From Armatimonadota bacterium (GTDB taxonomy: Bacteria; Armatimonadota; Zipacnadia; Zipacnadales; JABUFB01), in NCBI GenBank assembly GCA_013314775.1, contig JABUFB010000008.1:62001-126000 (forward strand): 64,000 nt of DNA, in the 5' to 3' direction. Shown here piece by piece: positions 62,728 to 64,000 of the stretch. A program made the position numbers and the translations under genes. Position 1 is the first letter of the stretch. Each line of letters starts with the position of its first letter. The notes beneath the pieces were generated by a model, which worked only from the letters and a program-made list of their open reading frames with translations, made no database searches and was not told the origin of the DNA.

Positions 62728-63735
62728 TCAGCCTTCCAGCGGAAGTTCGATGCGCTTCTTGAGCTTGCTGGATTCCAGGATCGCCAGGGCCAGCTCGATG
62801 TTCGCCATGCCCTCTTCGCCCGGAATCGTGCACGGTCCGTCTGTCTGGATCGCCTCGATCCACTCGCGAATCTCGCGCCGGTTGCCGTTCTCCACGCCCT
62901 CGGCGAGTTCGGAACTCGGGACCGTGAAGCTTGTGTCGGCGGTCAGGGACTTGAATGTGAACTCCTTGCCCCAACTGAAGCGGATCGAGCCACCGCTGCC
63001 GGAGAGCTCCACCTCAGTGCGCCCGAGGGCGTTGAAATTGCCCTCGGTCAAGATGCAGATGCCGCCGTTCTCGAACTCAATCACGCCGGTGGTAGCATTG
63101 GCCCAGAGTGGGCTCTTCGGGTCGAAGGAGATATCCCAGCCGCTGACAGCAACAGGCTTGCCGAAGATGCAGCGTGCGAAGTCGATTTCGTGCACGGAGA
63201 CCTCGAACAGATTGTGGCCGACCACAGAGACGTCATCGCGCCAGTGGTTGTCCGCCCAGCGCGCCTTGGGCGGGCCATAGCGGCAGATATGACCGTGCAG
63301 GGGCACGCCGATTTCGCCGCCGACCACCAGGTCGATAGCCTTCTTGAAATCCGGCAGATAGCGCAGCACCTGGCCGATCTGCAGCTTCACGCCTGCGTCT
63401 TTGCAGGCATCGATCATCGCGCGGCAGTCGGCGAGTGTCAGCGCCATGGGCTTTTCACAGAACACGTGCTTGCCCGCCTGAGCGGACTCGATGGTGCCCG
63501 GCGCGTGGAAGCTGTTGGGCACGGCGATGATGGTGGCGTCTAGCTCCACGCCATTGAGCATGTCTGTGAGGCTCGCGAATACCGGCACGCCGTACTCCCG
63601 AGCGAAGGCCTCGCGCGACGCCTCGGCAACATCCGCCCCGGCGACCAGGACCGCGTCGTCGAGGGTCTTCAGCTGATTGACCAGCGCCTTGCCCATGCCC
63701 CCGCATCCGAACAGACCGACTCTGACCTGTGACAT
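62728..63735 (-). CDS. Gfo/Idh/MocA family oxidoreductase
   Basis: A 335-aa dehydrogenase. GLFGCGGMGKALV is the cofactor loop (G-x-G-x-x-G variant), CEKPMALT contains Glu94-Lys95-Pro96, and EVSVHEIDFARCIFG the substrate His/Asp. RSTFKSL-type C-terminal strand is absent, but IRFSWGKEFTFKSL is present. ATG 63735 follows CGGAGGA by six bases. Third dehydrogenase of this kind in the window; sequence differs enough to expect another substrate. Confidence 0.92.
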   Translation of the reverse strand: MSQVRVGLFGCGGMGKALVNQLKTLDDAVLVAGADVAEASREAFAREYGVPVFASLTDMLNGVELDATIIAVPNSFHAPGTIESAQAGKHVFCEKPMALTLADCRAMIDACKDAGVKLQIGQVLRYLPDFKKAIDLVVGGEIGVPLHGHICRYGPPKARWADNHWRDDVSVVGHNLFEVSVHEIDFARCIFGKPVAVSGWDISFDPKSPLWANATTGVIEFENGGICILTEGNFNALGRTEVELSGSGGSIRFSWGKEFTFKSLTADTSFTVPSSELAEGVENGNRREIREWIEAIQTDGPCTIPGEEGMANIELALAILESSKLKKRIELPLEG

Positions 63736-63796
63736 TGTGTCCTCCGTGTGATCGACCGATTCGTACGTCATGGCGGCCCGAGACAGAGCCATCGAG

Positions 63797-64000
63797 CTAC
63801 CAGGTGGTCTCCATGGCGGCTTCGTCGTTTTCTATGCGCCGCTGGATCTGATCCAACGCGATGCCCGTGGGCACTCGCGCATCCGTGTAAATGCGGGCGG
63901 CCCAGGCGGGCAGCTTGTCTTCGATGATTCCACCGGCAGCCTGGATTCGCCTCTCAGCGGACAATACCTTCACCCAACCATCACCCAGCCCCGGAACCAG
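63797..64000 (-). CDS. C-terminal fragment of an unrecognised protein (runs off the window)
   Basis: An open frame entering from the right edge and ending at TAG (63799-63797) encodes 67 residues including AERRIQAAGGIIEDK, ARIYTDARVPTGIAL and QRRIENDEAAMETTW. The frame has no stop and its composition suits a coding end. I do not recognise the family. It lies 61 bp upstream of the dehydrogenase at 62728-63735 on the same strand, so it probably belongs to the sugar cluster. Confidence 0.6.
   Translation of the reverse strand: MVPGLGDGWVKVLSAERRIQAAGGIIEDKLPAWAARIYTDARVPTGIALDQIQRRIENDEAAMETTW

Noticed and set aside
1-64000. tRNA, rRNA, CRISPR arrays, insertion sequences and att sites
   Set aside because: I looked for cloverleaf-like stretches, evenly spaced repeats, transposase motifs and terminal inverted repeats and found none I could support; a dedicated covariance-model search could still reveal a tRNA.

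Overview
The window is high-GC (roughly 60% or more), densely coding bacterial DNA with about 53 genes. I see no rRNA, tRNA, CRISPR array, insertion sequence or prophage. The best lineage hint is the prepilin-like protein at 8272-9063: its AILFPVFA segment after the FTLAELL cleavage site, SNLRQ-type helix and C-terminal H-x9-DG motif are the style of secreted pseudopilins abundant in Armatimonadota and related Planctomycetes-like phyla. Secreted glycan enzymes without any SusC/SusD pair, many Gfo/Idh/MocA dehydrogenases and sugar isomerases fit a free-living polysaccharide degrader. The phylum assignment is an inference.

Layout. 75-7773: a glycyl radical enzyme, a URO-D-like protein followed by a Cys-type sulfatase, a TIM-barrel isomerase, a CoaX-like kinase and a tRNA-dihydrouridine synthase. 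7841-12769: a small membrane protein, the prepilin-like protein, a sugar dehydrogenase, a beta-propeller protein and a secreted metallo-beta-lactamase-fold hydrolase. 12967-15288: Tex. 15382-22456: a complete phosphate module on the minus strand, phoP-phoR-pstSCAB-phoU, with two sets of four contiguous 11-bp TTAACA-type Pho boxes, one before phoP and one before pstS. 22799-43998: a glycan-degradation region with an alpha-L-fucosidase, a GH42-like enzyme, a GHL10-like enzyme and several large secreted proteins of unassigned family, interspersed with an isomerase, an SPL-like radical SAM enzyme, a thioredoxin and a second URO-D-like (HSCG-type) protein.

44845-51614 is a sulfur-activation operon behind a strong sigma70-type promoter: a small ribbon-helix-helix protein, a TauE/SafE exporter, ATP sulfurylase, an AlkP-superfamily phosphohydrolase, APS kinase, a second AlkP-superfamily enzyme and a TatD nuclease. 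It makes PAPS, but neither a PAPS reductase nor a sulfotransferase is visible. The ribbon-helix-helix protein and the APS kinase, otherwise unrelated, end in the same short helix (ERL-x-x-LGY). This is the strongest candidate for an undescribed arrangement in the window.

52807-59285 is a complete Dpp/Opp-type ABC importer (SBP, two permeases, two ATPases) with an orphan RloB-family TOPRIM-like protein directly behind it. 59320-64000 (minus strand) is a sugar-oxidation cluster of two Gfo/Idh/MocA dehydrogenases, a short-chain dehydrogenase and an isomerase, interrupted by a truncated Mrr-type endonuclease, and ends with the C-terminal part of an unrecognised protein.
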